From the NCBI RefSeq assembly GCF_030388325.1, contig NZ_CP103794.1, forward strand, positions 1,612,001 to 1,676,000: a stretch of 64,000 bases of DNA, in the 5' to 3' direction. Source of the DNA: Flavobacterium johnsoniae (GTDB lineage: Bacteria; Bacteroidota; Bacteroidia; Flavobacteriales; Flavobacteriaceae). Below the pieces are notes generated by a model that ran no database searches, was not told where the DNA came from, and worked only from the letters and a program-made list of their open reading frames with translations. Shown here one piece after another: positions 26,404-35,060 of the stretch. The translations under genes were made by a program, and so were the position numbers. Each line of letters opens with the position of its first letter. The first letter of the stretch is position 1.

Positions 26404-27282
26404 CTAAGCTTCCATTTTTCCAAAACCTACCGTTTCACGATAAATTTGAGGCGAAACATCAGCATTAGTTTTAAAGAAACGACTGAAATAGTGTTCGTCA
26501 TCATAACCTAATTCATAAGCGATTTCTTTTACTGTTTTATTAGTCAAGTATAATTCTCTTTTAGCCTCAATAATAATTCTTTCCGAAATTAAATCGGTCA
26601 AAGTTTTATTGAAATAATTCTTAGATAATTTCGCCAAGGCTTTTGGAGAGATATTCAATAATTCAGCATAATTTCCAGCTGAATGTTTGGTTTTAAAGTT
26701 CAGTTCGATCGCATCTTTCAAGTTTTGTAGAATCACGGGTTCTTTTGAATCTGGAATCGATTTCATTTCTTCCAATTGTTCCGTTTTTAATCTTGAAGCT
26801 GTGATTAAAAATATCTTTAAATATGAAATCAATAACTCATATTGCGCCAATTCAGCATTTTGAATTTCAGCTTTCATTTGATCAATCACCATTTTAAAAG
26901 TCTGTGCGGCTTGTTCTGTAATTTGAACATATGGTGGCTGATAAATATTATTGAACAAAACGCCATTGCAAGAAACCTCTTTTTGATGCATGTGAATGCA
27001 ATAAAAATCGGGATGAAAGTGAATTGCGATTCCTTCAATTGGCTCATTTACACAAAGCATAAAAGGCTGATATGGAGAAAAGGCGAGAAGTGAGTTTTCT
27101 TCAAATTGATGTTCTGCAAAATCTGCTTTAACTTTACCTTTCCCTTTCGTTACCCAAATTAAAGAGTAATAATTATTGCGCTGTAAGTGGTCAAAATGGC
27201 TGTTGTCTTCAAAAGAGAGAATTTTAAAAGCCAAATTGCCGTTTTGCGGATTTATTAAGGTGAAAACATTTTGAGAACTCAT
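26404..27282 (-). CDS. AraC-family transcriptional regulator
   Basis: The 292-residue protein has an N-terminal cupin-like sensing domain (HFHPDFYCIHMHQKEVSCNG) and a C-terminal pair of AraC helix-turn-helix motifs. The second is the conserved VKEIAYELGYDDEHYFSRFFKTNADVSP-type segment (about residues 246-275). It lies 96 bp downstream of the AhpD-like gene on the same strand and may act on it, though no operator can be named. Confidence 0.92.
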   Translation of the reverse strand: MSSQNVFTLINPQNGNLAFKILSFEDNSHFDHLQRNNYYSLIWVTKGKGKVKADFAEHQFEENSLLAFSPYQPFMLCVNEPIEGIAIHFHPDFYCIHMHQKEVSCNGVLFNNIYQPPYVQITEQAAQTFKMVIDQMKAEIQNAELAQYELLISYLKIFLITASRLKTEQLEEMKSIPDSKEPVILQNLKDAIELNFKTKHSAGNYAELLNISPKALAKLSKNYFNKTLTDLISERIIIEAKRELYLTNKTVKEIAYELGYDDEHYFSRFFKTNADVSPQIYRETVGFGKMEA

Positions 27283-27378
27283 GATCGTTTGTTTTTGAAA
27301 ACATAAAGATAGCCATGAAATAAATTCTCAGCTATCTTTATAAATTGTTTTTTGTTATAATGAAAAAGTACTTTTTGA

Positions 27379-27909
27379 TTAAACCGCTGGAAAATCAATT
27401 TCAGTATTTGCTACATTGTTAAAGTAGTTTGTCAATACATTCAAAGCTACGTGTCCAATAGTTTCTGCAATTTCAGCATCAGAAACGCCTGCATTTTTGG
27501 CTTTATTCACATCATCATCGTTTACCAAGCCACCTTTGCTGATTAATGTTTTAGCCAATTGTAAAATCGCTTCTGTCTTTGCATCATCAGAATTTCCTGT
27601 TCTTGCTGCTTTTAAAACTGCTGGATCTGCTTTTACCAATTTTTCTCCAATAAAAGTGTGAGCTGCTAAACAGTAATCGCAAGAATTGCTTTCTGAAACT
27701 GCTAATGCGATTAATTCGCCAGTTTTTGCACTTAATTTTCCGTGGCTCAATGCGCCGCTTAAGTTTAAATATCCTTCCAAAACCGCTGGAGAATTTCCCA
27801 TTGTTCGCATCATGTTTGGTACAACGCCTAATTTTGCCTGAACTGCGTTGAATAAATCTTTAGTTTTTCCTGTTACTTCTTCTGGGTTTAATGCTGTTAA
27901 TCGTGTCAT
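27379..27909 (-). CDS. Carboxymuconolactone decarboxylase (AhpD-like) family protein
   Basis: The 176-residue all-helical protein has the AhpD-type redox site SCDYCLAAH (CxxC followed by His at the usual spacing). Many relatives act as peroxidase reductases or peroxidase-like enzymes; real decarboxylases lack this CxxC. It precedes the AraC-type regulator gene on the same strand. Confidence 0.9.
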   Translation of the reverse strand: MTRLTALNPEEVTGKTKDLFNAVQAKLGVVPNMMRTMGNSPAVLEGYLNLSGALSHGKLSAKTGELIALAVSESNSCDYCLAAHTFIGEKLVKADPAVLKAARTGNSDDAKTEAILQLAKTLISKGGLVNDDDVNKAKNAGVSDAEIAETIGHVALNVLTNYFNNVANTEIDFPAV

Positions 27910-28037
27910 TTTATTTAATTTTTTAAAGTTGTTATTTGTTGTTGTCTTTTGACATTACAAAGTTGCAACGATTACAGATTTTAGAACATGGAGAATGTAC
28001 GCTATGTGATGGATAATTTTCCCTCTCATTTTTTTCA

Positions 28038-28175
28038 GGAGCTAATCCAGCTTTCCGCTTCAAGTCCTCGCTTAAAAGCCTTATTTTTCTAAACCATAAA
28101 ACGAGCTTCCGTTGGTCGCTGTTTTCTGGCAAGAAAAATAAGGCTTTTGAACTCCGGGCTTTCCACTACAATCTG
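28038..28175. repeat. Flavobacterial intergenic repeat in the 27910-28473 gap
   Basis: The gap between the AhpD-like and M1 genes (564 bp) holds no credible gene. It is built from repeats. This first block has outer AGCTAATCCAGCTTTCCGCT-like and GGGCTTTCCACTACA-like segments, and an inner perfect inverted pair (AAAAGCCTTATTTTTCT at 28074 and its complement at 28132-28148). I recognise this as a recurrent Flavobacterium intergenic element. Confidence 0.6.
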
Positions 28176-28244
28176 GGCTAATACAGGTTTCATAAGAATG
28201 TTTTCGGGTAGTTTGTCAGGAATCATAAGTCTTATGAGTAGTAA

Positions 28245-28277
28245 AACTTTGTCAAAGTTTGAAACTTTGACAAAGTT
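28245..28277. repeat. CTTTGTCAAAG palindrome, copy 3
   Basis: This is a perfect 33-bp palindrome with 16-base arms (AACTTTGTCAAAGTTT and complement) around one base. It lies 23 bp from the family C repeat at 28301. Confidence 0.8.
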
Positions 28278-28300
28278 CACGGCGAAGTTCTTCGACAATC

Positions 28301-28404
28301 TTGTCATTTCGACGAAGGAGAAATCTCCGCGAGTAGCTTCGTATAGAATATCCGCAATCTTTGTAGAGTTTCTTGTGGAGATTTCTCCTTCGTCGAAATG
28401 ACAA
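28301..28404. repeat. Inverted intergenic repeat, family C (perfect 28-bp ends)
   Basis: The left arm 28301-28328, beginning TTGTCATTTCGACGAAGGAG, is exactly mirrored by 28377-28404. The interior contains TAGCTTCGTATAGAATATCC. The structure resembles a miniature inverted-repeat element, but no flanking target-site duplication is obvious. Confidence 0.75.
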
Positions 28405-28413
28405 ATAAGACGA

Positions 28414-28453
28414 AAAAAAATAGGTTGTTCTTTTTGGGAACAACCTATTTTTA
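28414..28453 (-). terminator. Terminator of the M1 aminopeptidase gene
   Basis: AAAAATAGGTTGTTC / GAACAACCTATTTTT forms a strong hairpin just past the stop codon of the minus-strand gene, with a U tract in that transcript. Confidence 0.85.
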
Positions 28454-28473
28454 AAATTCTATTCTAAAAAATC

Positions 28474-30321
28474 TTATTTCAAAACGCCTTCAACAGCCTG
28501 AATAGTTGTAGCATGATAACCAGATTTTGCTTTGTCAAAAACCTGTTTTGCCCAAACTTTTCCTTCAGGAGTTTTAACCATTTCTTTGTAAAGCATCATA
28601 ACAGAGCCTGTTCTGCTGATTCCAATTAAAAATTGCTCAATTGCAGGATTGGCAGCTTTGTATTGATGACGAATTGCCTGAACAAACCATTGACGTTTGA
28701 TGATAAAATTACCGCCTTTTGTAAAATTGAATTCTTTATCAATTGCTTCCATTTCTTTTGCATTAATATCAGCTGGAAGATGATCTATAAAGTGTTGTTT
28801 TTCCGCTGTAGTTGTGATTTTTTTGCTTAAACCTGCAACGCCTGTTTCTCTCCAGCTTTTTTGAATGGCATCGATAGCATCAAATTCAGCTGAACTTACT
28901 GGAAGAATATTCGATGGAATTCCTGGTTTGTAAATCCAGTTGTCTAATTGAATTTTATCCGCTAAAGCTTTGTCTCCTTTGATAAGATTTTCATTTAAAT
29001 ACTTTATAAAATCTTCTGTTGTGATTGATTGGAAAGCATGAGAATCGAAATAATTCTTAATAAACGGATCGAATTTAGCACGTCCGACAGCATTTTCAAT
29101 AACTCTTAAAAAAGCGTAACCTTTTACATAAGGAATTTGGCTGATTCCGTCGTCTGGGTTTCTTCCCGTAAGACTAACTTTTAATCTCGTATCTGGATTT
29201 GTGTCTCCGTATTCCGCAACATTATCTATCAATTCTTTGTTAGTGATAACATTTTGCATGTCGAATTCTTTCTTTCCAAAAATGGCTTCTCCAATTCTGT
29301 GTTCAACATAAGTTGTAAAGCCTTCATTTAGCCAAATGTCATCCCAAGTTGCGTTGGTAACTAAATTTCCGCTCCAGCTGTGACCTAATTCGTGTGCAAG
29401 CAAACTTGTAAGCGAGCGATCTCCAGCGATTACTCCTGGAGTTAAGAAAGTCAAGTTTGGATTTTCCATTCCGCCATAAGGGAAGCTTGGAGGTAAAACC
29501 AAAACATCATAACGTCCCCAACGATAAGGTCCATATAGTTTTTCTGCTGCATTTACCATTTTTCCTAATTCAGAAAATTCATAAGCAGCACTTTTTAAAA
29601 CAGATGGTTCTGCATAAACTCCAGTTCTATTGTCAATTGCTTTAAATTCGATATCTCCAACGGCAATTGCCATCAAGTAAGACGGAATCGCTTTGTCTTG
29701 TTTGAAAGTATAAATTCCAGTATCATTTTTCTTCTGCGGATTTACAGCACTCATAACGGCCAGTAAATCTTTAGGAGCCTTAACTTTTGCATTATAAGTA
29801 AAACGAATTCCAGGTGAATCCTGACATGGAATCCATGTTCTTGACCAAACGCTTTCACCTTGTGAAAATAAGAAAGGTTTCTTTTTATCGGCAGTTTGTT
29901 CTGGCTTAAGCCATTGCAATGCTATAGCATCTTTAGTTGTGCTGTAGTAAATGTTTACTTTAGTCGTGTTTGGTTCAATAGTGATATGAAGTGGCTTTCC
30001 GTGAAATTCAACATCTTTGCCCAGTTCGAATTTGGTTTCTTTTTCTTCGTCACCTAAGGTTACTTTTGTAATGTTTAAAGTGTTTTCGTCAAAAATAATT
30101 TCGTTTCCTTTACTGATGTTGTCAATTGTCCATGATGCTTTTCCTGAAATAGTTTGTGTGTCAAAATCAACTTTAATATCAAGATCAAGGTGTTTTGCAA
30201 CAGCAAGTTCAGGTTTAGAGTAACTGTGTTCGTCTATAACAACAGTCGTTTTTTCTGTTTGCTCTTTTTTCTGGCAAGCAATTACTGTCAGAAATAAAGC
30301 TAAAAGAATTAGTTTCTTCAT
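28474..30321 (-). CDS. M1-family aminopeptidase lipoprotein
   Basis: The 615-residue zinc aminopeptidase resembles leukotriene A4 hydrolase. A lipobox (FLTVIACQKK) marks it as a lipoprotein. The exopeptidase motif GGMEN and the zinc site HELGH (His310-His314) with the third ligand Glu about 18 residues on (WLNEGFTTYVEHR) are intact. The C-terminal armadillo-like helical domain is present. It probably trims peptides in the periplasm or at the cell surface. Confidence 0.93.
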   Translation of the reverse strand: MKKLILLALFLTVIACQKKEQTEKTTVVIDEHSYSKPELAVAKHLDLDIKVDFDTQTISGKASWTIDNISKGNEIIFDENTLNITKVTLGDEEKETKFELGKDVEFHGKPLHITIEPNTTKVNIYYSTTKDAIALQWLKPEQTADKKKPFLFSQGESVWSRTWIPCQDSPGIRFTYNAKVKAPKDLLAVMSAVNPQKKNDTGIYTFKQDKAIPSYLMAIAVGDIEFKAIDNRTGVYAEPSVLKSAAYEFSELGKMVNAAEKLYGPYRWGRYDVLVLPPSFPYGGMENPNLTFLTPGVIAGDRSLTSLLAHELGHSWSGNLVTNATWDDIWLNEGFTTYVEHRIGEAIFGKKEFDMQNVITNKELIDNVAEYGDTNPDTRLKVSLTGRNPDDGISQIPYVKGYAFLRVIENAVGRAKFDPFIKNYFDSHAFQSITTEDFIKYLNENLIKGDKALADKIQLDNWIYKPGIPSNILPVSSAEFDAIDAIQKSWRETGVAGLSKKITTTAEKQHFIDHLPADINAKEMEAIDKEFNFTKGGNFIIKRQWFVQAIRHQYKAANPAIEQFLIGISRTGSVMMLYKEMVKTPEGKVWAKQVFDKAKSGYHATTIQAVEGVLK

Positions 30322-30360
30322 TTTATGAGGTTTTGAATTTGAGAATGAAAATTAAACAAA

Positions 30361-30392
30361 AAATCCCGCTTTGAATAAACAAAACGGGATTT
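30361..30392 (-). terminator. Terminator of pdhA-pdhC
   Basis: AAATCCCG / CGGGATTT lies 20 bp past the pdhC stop codon and is followed on the minus strand by a U tract. Confidence 0.75.
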
Positions 30393-30412
30393 AATTATAA
30401 AATTAACAAAGA

Positions 30413-32074
30413 TTACGCCAACATTGTAACTGGGCTTTCGATGTATTGTTTTAATGTTTGTAAGAACTGAGCTCCAGTTGCACCATCAATTGTTCTGTGG
30501 TCACATGCTAATGATAACATCATTGTGTTTCCAACTACGATTTGACCGTTTTTAACTACTGGTTTCTCAACAATTGCACCTACAGAAAGGATAGCAGAGT
30601 TTGGTTGGTTGATAATTGAATTAAATTCAGTAATACCAAACATACCAAGGTTAGATACTGTAAAAGTACTTCCTTCCATTTCTTGTGGTCCTAATTTTTT
30701 GTTTTTAGCTCTTCCAGCAAGATCTCTTACCGAACCACCAATTTGAGATAAACTCATAGCATCAGTAAATTTCAATACAGGAACTACTAAACCGTCTTCA
30801 ACAGCTACAGCAACACCAATGTTTACGTGGTGGTTGATGATGATAGCATCTTCTTTCCAAGTAGAGTTGATTTTTGGATGTTTTTTCAATGCTAAAGCAC
30901 AAGCTTTGATTACCATATCGTTGAAAGATACTTTTGTATCTGGAACGCTATTGATAGCAGCTCTTGCTCCCATAGCTTCGTCCATGCTTACTTCGATCAC
31001 TAAGTTGTAGTGAGGAGCAGTGAATAAAGATTCAGAAAGACGTTTTGCAATGATTTTACGCATTTGAGAATTTTTGATCTCTTCTGTGTAAACTTCTCCA
31101 GCAGGAACAAATACTTTTGGTGCAGCAGGTGCAGATGCTTCTTGTTTAGCAGCTGGTGCAGAAGCAGCAGTTTGAGCTTGAGCAGATGGAGTGAAGTTTT
31201 CGATATCGCTTTTTACGATACGTCCGTTTTCTCCAGATCCTTTCACTTGGTTTAAAGAAATTCCTTTATCAGAAGCGATTTTTTTAGCTAAAGGAGAAGC
31301 TAAAATTCTTCCTCCGTTTGAAGTTTCGGCAACAGCTTCTGGTGCTTTTTCAGCAGCAGGAGCAGCTTTTTCTTCAGCAGCAGGTCCCGAAGCTTCGGGA
31401 GCAGGTGCAGCGCCTCCAGCAGTAAAGTTATCAGCAACTCCAGAAATGTCAGTTCCTGCAGGTCCGATGATAGCTAATAAGCTGTCAACAGGTGCAGTGT
31501 TTCCTTCCTGAATTCCGATATATAATAATGTTCCAGCATTGAAAGACTCAAACTCCATAGTCGCTTTGTCTGTTTCAATTTCTGCTAAAATATCTCCTTC
31601 AGCAACTGTATCGCCAACTTTTTTCAACCAAGTTGCTACAGTACCTTCAGTCATTGTATCACTCAAACGAGGCATAGTTACAACTACAACTCCTTTTGGT
31701 AATTCAGTTGCTGCTTTTGCAGGAGCAGCAGCTTCAGTTTTTGCTTCAGCAGCAGGAGTATCTGCTTTTGGTTCCGAAGCTTCGGAACTAGCAGCAGGAG
31801 CGTCACCACCAGCTAAAAGAGCAGAAATATCTTCTCCTTCTTTACCAATGATAGCTAATAATGAATCAACAGGAGCAGTTTCTCCAGCTTGAATTCCGAT
31901 ATGTAAAAGAGTTCCTTCGTTAAAAGATTCGAACTCCATTGTTGCTTTGTCTGTTTCAATTTCAGCTAAGATATCGCCTTCGCTTACTTTATCGCCTACT
32001 TTTTTAAGCCAAGTCGCTACCGTTCCTTCCGTCATTGTATCGCTCAAACGAGGCATAGTTACTTTAATTGCCAT
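30413..32074 (-). CDS. pdhC: Pyruvate dehydrogenase E2, dihydrolipoyllysine acetyltransferase
   Basis: The 553-residue E2 has two nearly identical lipoyl domains, each with IETDKATMEFES (lipoylated Lys43 and Lys170), Ala/Pro/Glu-rich linkers, a peripheral-subunit-binding domain (ILASPLAKKIASDKGISLN) and a C-terminal catalytic domain ending in SLACDHRTIDGATG with the catalytic HRxxDG. It moves the acetyl group from pyruvate to CoA. It lies 5 bp downstream of pdhA. Confidence 0.96.
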   Translation of the reverse strand: MAIKVTMPRLSDTMTEGTVATWLKKVGDKVSEGDILAEIETDKATMEFESFNEGTLLHIGIQAGETAPVDSLLAIIGKEGEDISALLAGGDAPAASSEASEPKADTPAAEAKTEAAAPAKAATELPKGVVVVTMPRLSDTMTEGTVATWLKKVGDTVAEGDILAEIETDKATMEFESFNAGTLLYIGIQEGNTAPVDSLLAIIGPAGTDISGVADNFTAGGAAPAPEASGPAAEEKAAPAAEKAPEAVAETSNGGRILASPLAKKIASDKGISLNQVKGSGENGRIVKSDIENFTPSAQAQTAASAPAAKQEASAPAAPKVFVPAGEVYTEEIKNSQMRKIIAKRLSESLFTAPHYNLVIEVSMDEAMGARAAINSVPDTKVSFNDMVIKACALALKKHPKINSTWKEDAIIINHHVNIGVAVAVEDGLVVPVLKFTDAMSLSQIGGSVRDLAGRAKNKKLGPQEMEGSTFTVSNLGMFGITEFNSIINQPNSAILSVGAIVEKPVVKNGQIVVGNTMMLSLACDHRTIDGATGAQFLQTLKQYIESPVTMLA

Positions 32075-32079
32075 AATTC

Positions 32080-33078
32080 TTATAATTTATGAGGTGTAAA
32101 TGGATAGTCTTCTTGTGCGTATACTACATCGTATAATTGTTGTAAGTCTGGGTATGGAGATTCTTCAGCAAATTTCTGACATTCTTCAACTAAGTCTTTA
32201 ACTCTTTGGTCAATTACTTCTATTTCTTCAGCTGTAGCATATTTTTGATCCATAATTACATCAAGAACTTGTGTAATTGGGTCAATTTTTTTGTACTCTT
32301 CAACCTCTTCTTTAGAACGATATAATTGTGCATCAGACATAGAGTGTCCTCTGTAACGGTACGTTTTCATTTCAAGGAAAGTTGGTCCGTCTCCGCGACG
32401 TGCTCTTTCGATAGCTTCGTGCATTGCTTCAGCAACTTTTACAGGGTTCATTCCGTCAACAGGTCCGCAAGGCATTTCATAACCTAAACCTAATTTCCAG
32501 ATATCAGTATGGTTTGCAGTTCTTTCTACAGAAGTTCCCATTGCATAACCGTTGTTTTCAACGATAAATACAACTGGAAGTTTCCATAACATAGCCATGT
32601 TGAAAGCTTCGTGAAGAGAACCTTGTCTAGCAGCACCGTCACCAAAGTAAGTCATAGTAACCCCGCCAGTATTGAAATATTTATCAGCGAAAGCTAAACC
32701 TGCTCCTACCGGAATTTGTCCACCTACGATTCCGTGTCCTCCGTAAAAACGGTGCTCTTTAGAGAAAATGTGCATAGAACCTCCCATACCTTTAGAAGTT
32801 CCTGTTGCTTTTCCTAAAAGCTCTGCCATTACATTTCTAGGATCAACTCCCATACCAATTGGCTGAACGTGGTTTCTGTAAGCAGTAATCATTTTATCTT
32901 TGGTCAAATCCATAGCGTGCAATGCACCTGCTAATACAGCTTCTTGACCATTATATAAGTGTAGAAAACCTCTAACTTTTTGTTGGATGTATAATGCTGC
33001 AAGTTTGTCTTCAAACTTTCTCCAAAGTAGCATGTCCTCATACCACTTTAAATATACCTCTTTTGTAACTTCTTTCAT
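32080..33078 (-). CDS. pdhA: Pyruvate dehydrogenase E1 component, alpha subunit
   Basis: The 332-residue protein is the thiamine-diphosphate-binding alpha subunit of heterodimeric E1. The ThDP motif runs from YFGDGAARQGSLHEAFNMA to VVFIVENNGYAMGT. The phosphorylation-loop region YRYRGHSMSDAQLYRS is conserved. It forms an operon with pdhC. The E1 beta gene is not in this window and must lie elsewhere. Confidence 0.96.
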   Translation of the reverse strand: MKEVTKEVYLKWYEDMLLWRKFEDKLAALYIQQKVRGFLHLYNGQEAVLAGALHAMDLTKDKMITAYRNHVQPIGMGVDPRNVMAELLGKATGTSKGMGGSMHIFSKEHRFYGGHGIVGGQIPVGAGLAFADKYFNTGGVTMTYFGDGAARQGSLHEAFNMAMLWKLPVVFIVENNGYAMGTSVERTANHTDIWKLGLGYEMPCGPVDGMNPVKVAEAMHEAIERARRGDGPTFLEMKTYRYRGHSMSDAQLYRSKEEVEEYKKIDPITQVLDVIMDQKYATAEEIEVIDQRVKDLVEECQKFAEESPYPDLQQLYDVVYAQEDYPFTPHKL

Positions 33079-33180
33079 CTGAATTCTTTCTTTTGCTAAA
33101 GTTGTTTGTGTTATCGATTATTGTTGCCTGTAACGCAAAATAGTTTCCTCCCACAAATTTGCGCCCGAAAGGTCGGGATG

Positions 33181-33188
33181 CAAAAATA
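33181..33188 (-). promoter_or_regulatory. Candidate -7 box of pdhA-pdhC
   Basis: On the minus strand TATTTTTG fits TAnnTTTG. The predicted leader is about 95 bp and contains a small hairpin (CCCGACCTTTCGGG). Confidence 0.5.
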
Positions 33189-33238
33189 AGACATTACATT
33201 TAAGAACTAAAATTTAAACGATACTTTTTGGCTTTTTT

Positions 33239-33721
33239 TTACAAGAACTTTTTATCGAACATCAACGGAAGTAAATTTTTCAGTGATGATGATTTGTAAA
33301 CCTCTCCAATTTCGCCCATAAAATAGATTTCAATTGGTGTATCTTGTTTTATTTCATATTCTGCAATCGATTGCCTGCAAGAGCCACAAGGTGGAATTGG
33401 AGCTGTAGTCTGATTAGTGTCTGAGGCTGCTGTAATAGCCATTTTTAGGATTTTTGCCTCTGGATATGCGCTTCCTGCATAAAAGATTGCTGTTCTTTCT
33501 GCGCAAAGTCCAGAAGGATAAGCAGCATTTTCTTGGTTCGAACCTAAAATAACTTTTCCATTGTCTAGAAGTAAAGCGGCTCCAACTCTGAATTTAGAAT
33601 AAGGTGCATAAGCTTTTTTTCTTATTTCAACCGCCTGATTCATTAGTTCTTGAATGTCGGTTGGGAGCTCGTTTAGGTTTTCAAATATTGTAAAAGAAGT
33701 TGTTATATTGATTTCTTTCAT
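33239..33721 (-). CDS. cdd: Cytidine deaminase
   Basis: The 160-residue zinc enzyme of the pyrimidine salvage pathway deaminates cytidine and deoxycytidine. Motifs are KFRVGAALL, the catalytic CAERTA (zinc Cys and catalytic Glu) and PCGSCRQ (two zinc Cys). The length fits the small tetrameric class. It lies between porV and pdhA on the same strand, separated from porV by a terminator. Confidence 0.95.
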   Translation of the reverse strand: MKEINITTSFTIFENLNELPTDIQELMNQAVEIRKKAYAPYSKFRVGAALLLDNGKVILGSNQENAAYPSGLCAERTAIFYAGSAYPEAKILKMAITAASDTNQTTAPIPPCGSCRQSIAEYEIKQDTPIEIYFMGEIGEVYKSSSLKNLLPLMFDKKFL

Positions 33722-33732
33722 TTTTTATCGAG

Positions 33733-33772
33733 GAAAAAAAATCCAAATTCCCTTATTTAGGAATTTGGATTA
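33733..33772 (-). terminator. Terminator of porU-porV
   Basis: AATCCAAATTCC / GGAATTTGGATT is followed on the minus strand by a long U tract. It lies 26 bp past the porV stop codon. Confidence 0.85.
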
Positions 33773-33797
33773 AGTTGTTTTTATTTTATTTCTGTTT

Positions 33798-35003
33798 TTA
33801 ATACGTTTCGTATTTATCTCCAAAGTTAAACGTTAAAGAGAAACGAAGCGTATTTTCTAAAGGATTTTTTATTTTTGATGCTGAGAATAGATATGATACA
33901 TCAATTTTCATGATGTTATATTTAAATCCTGCTCCTAAAGAGAAAAATTGTTTTGCTCCTTTTTCTGGACTTTCATGATAGTATCCTAAACGCATTGCAA
34001 ACGAATCTTGGTACATATATTCAGCTCCAAGACTATAAGTAACCTCTTTCATTTCTTCTTTGAATCCGCCTGGGGCATCTCCAAAAGATTTGAATATCCC
34101 TTCAAACCAGCCAATATCATTGTATTTTTGATATCCGTTATTGGTTGCTTGCGCTTGTGAAATGTCTTCGGGATCATCGTAGTCGCCATCACCATTTCCG
34201 TCAACAGGAGTTCCGATTCCTGGAGGAGTTGGTACTAATAATTTGGTAAGTTCGGCGCTTACTGTAAGTTTATTATAATCATCAAAAATGAAATCAAATC
34301 CTCCACCAACTCTTAAATTAGCTGGTAAGAAGTTTGAGCTAATATCATCATTATCATAGCTGATTTTTGGTCCTAAATTTTGAAAGTTAATTCCGGCTCT
34401 CCATCTACCATTGAAATCTTGATAAGCAATTTCTTCAGATTGGTAAAAAGCGGCAACATCAACTGCAAAAGATTTTGCTGCTCTTGCGTCTACATCTTCT
34501 GAAGCAACTTTTAAATTAGAGTTAATAAAACGAGCGCCAACTGCCATTGAGAATTTTTCGCTCAATTTTAGAGAGTAAGATCCGTCTAGTGCGAATTCGT
34601 TTGGATTAACTTCGCGAACTGGTTCTGTTGGATCTCCTGTATATCTTAGTTCAATTCCTCCAAAACCAAAATAACGGAAACTAGTTGCAAAAGCACTTTT
34701 TTCGTTGATTTTGTTGTAATACGTTAATTGTCCTAAAGAAATGTCATTAGCAAGATCTGTTAAGTATGGAGTGTAACTGATAGAAAGACCTTGAGCATCT
34801 TCTGAAAAGGCATATTTTGCTGGATTCCATTGTTGAGAGAAAACGTCTGCAGAAGTAGCGACACCTTGGTCGGCTAAACCTGCTGCTCTAGCATCTGCAG
34901 CTACCATTAAGAATGGAACTCCTGTAACTATGGGTCTTGATTCTTGAGCTTGTAAGCTACAGAGAATAAAAAAACAGATTAATAAAAGTGATATTTTTTT
35001 CAT
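33798..35003 (-). CDS. porV: Type IX secretion system outer-membrane protein PorV (LptO)
   Basis: The 401-residue FadL-like beta-barrel shuttles type IX cargo from the translocon to the PorU sortase. The signal peptide is MKKISLLLICFFILCSLQAQ. The start of the mature part (VPFLMVAADARAAGLADQGVATS) is the PorV signature, and the C-terminus ends in a barrel strand (FSLTFNFGDKYETY). The open frame starts at 35060, but the first 19 codons cover its own promoter and the end of porU. ATG 35003 gives a proper signal peptide. Confidence 0.96.
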   Translation of the reverse strand: MKKISLLLICFFILCSLQAQESRPIVTGVPFLMVAADARAAGLADQGVATSADVFSQQWNPAKYAFSEDAQGLSISYTPYLTDLANDISLGQLTYYNKINEKSAFATSFRYFGFGGIELRYTGDPTEPVREVNPNEFALDGSYSLKLSEKFSMAVGARFINSNLKVASEDVDARAAKSFAVDVAAFYQSEEIAYQDFNGRWRAGINFQNLGPKISYDNDDISSNFLPANLRVGGGFDFIFDDYNKLTVSAELTKLLVPTPPGIGTPVDGNGDGDYDDPEDISQAQATNNGYQKYNDIGWFEGIFKSFGDAPGGFKEEMKEVTYSLGAEYMYQDSFAMRLGYYHESPEKGAKQFFSLGAGFKYNIMKIDVSYLFSASKIKNPLENTLRFSLTFNFGDKYETY

Positions 35004-35031
35004 TGGTGGGACTAAATTTTTTTTGGTGATG

Positions 35032-35060
35032 CAAATATATATAATATTATAGGATGACAA
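35032..35060 (-). promoter_or_regulatory. porV promoter overlapping the end of porU
   Basis: On the minus strand TTG (35058-35060), 18 bases, then TATATTTG (35032-35039) fits the full Bacteroidota consensus. Its -33 part lies inside the last codons of porU, so porV could be transcribed both from porU and on its own, with a leader of about 20-25 bp. Confidence 0.7.

Noticed and set aside
27932..28401. Several short open frames in the gap before the M1 gene
   Set aside because: All are translations of intergenic inverted repeats and have no conserved protein character.
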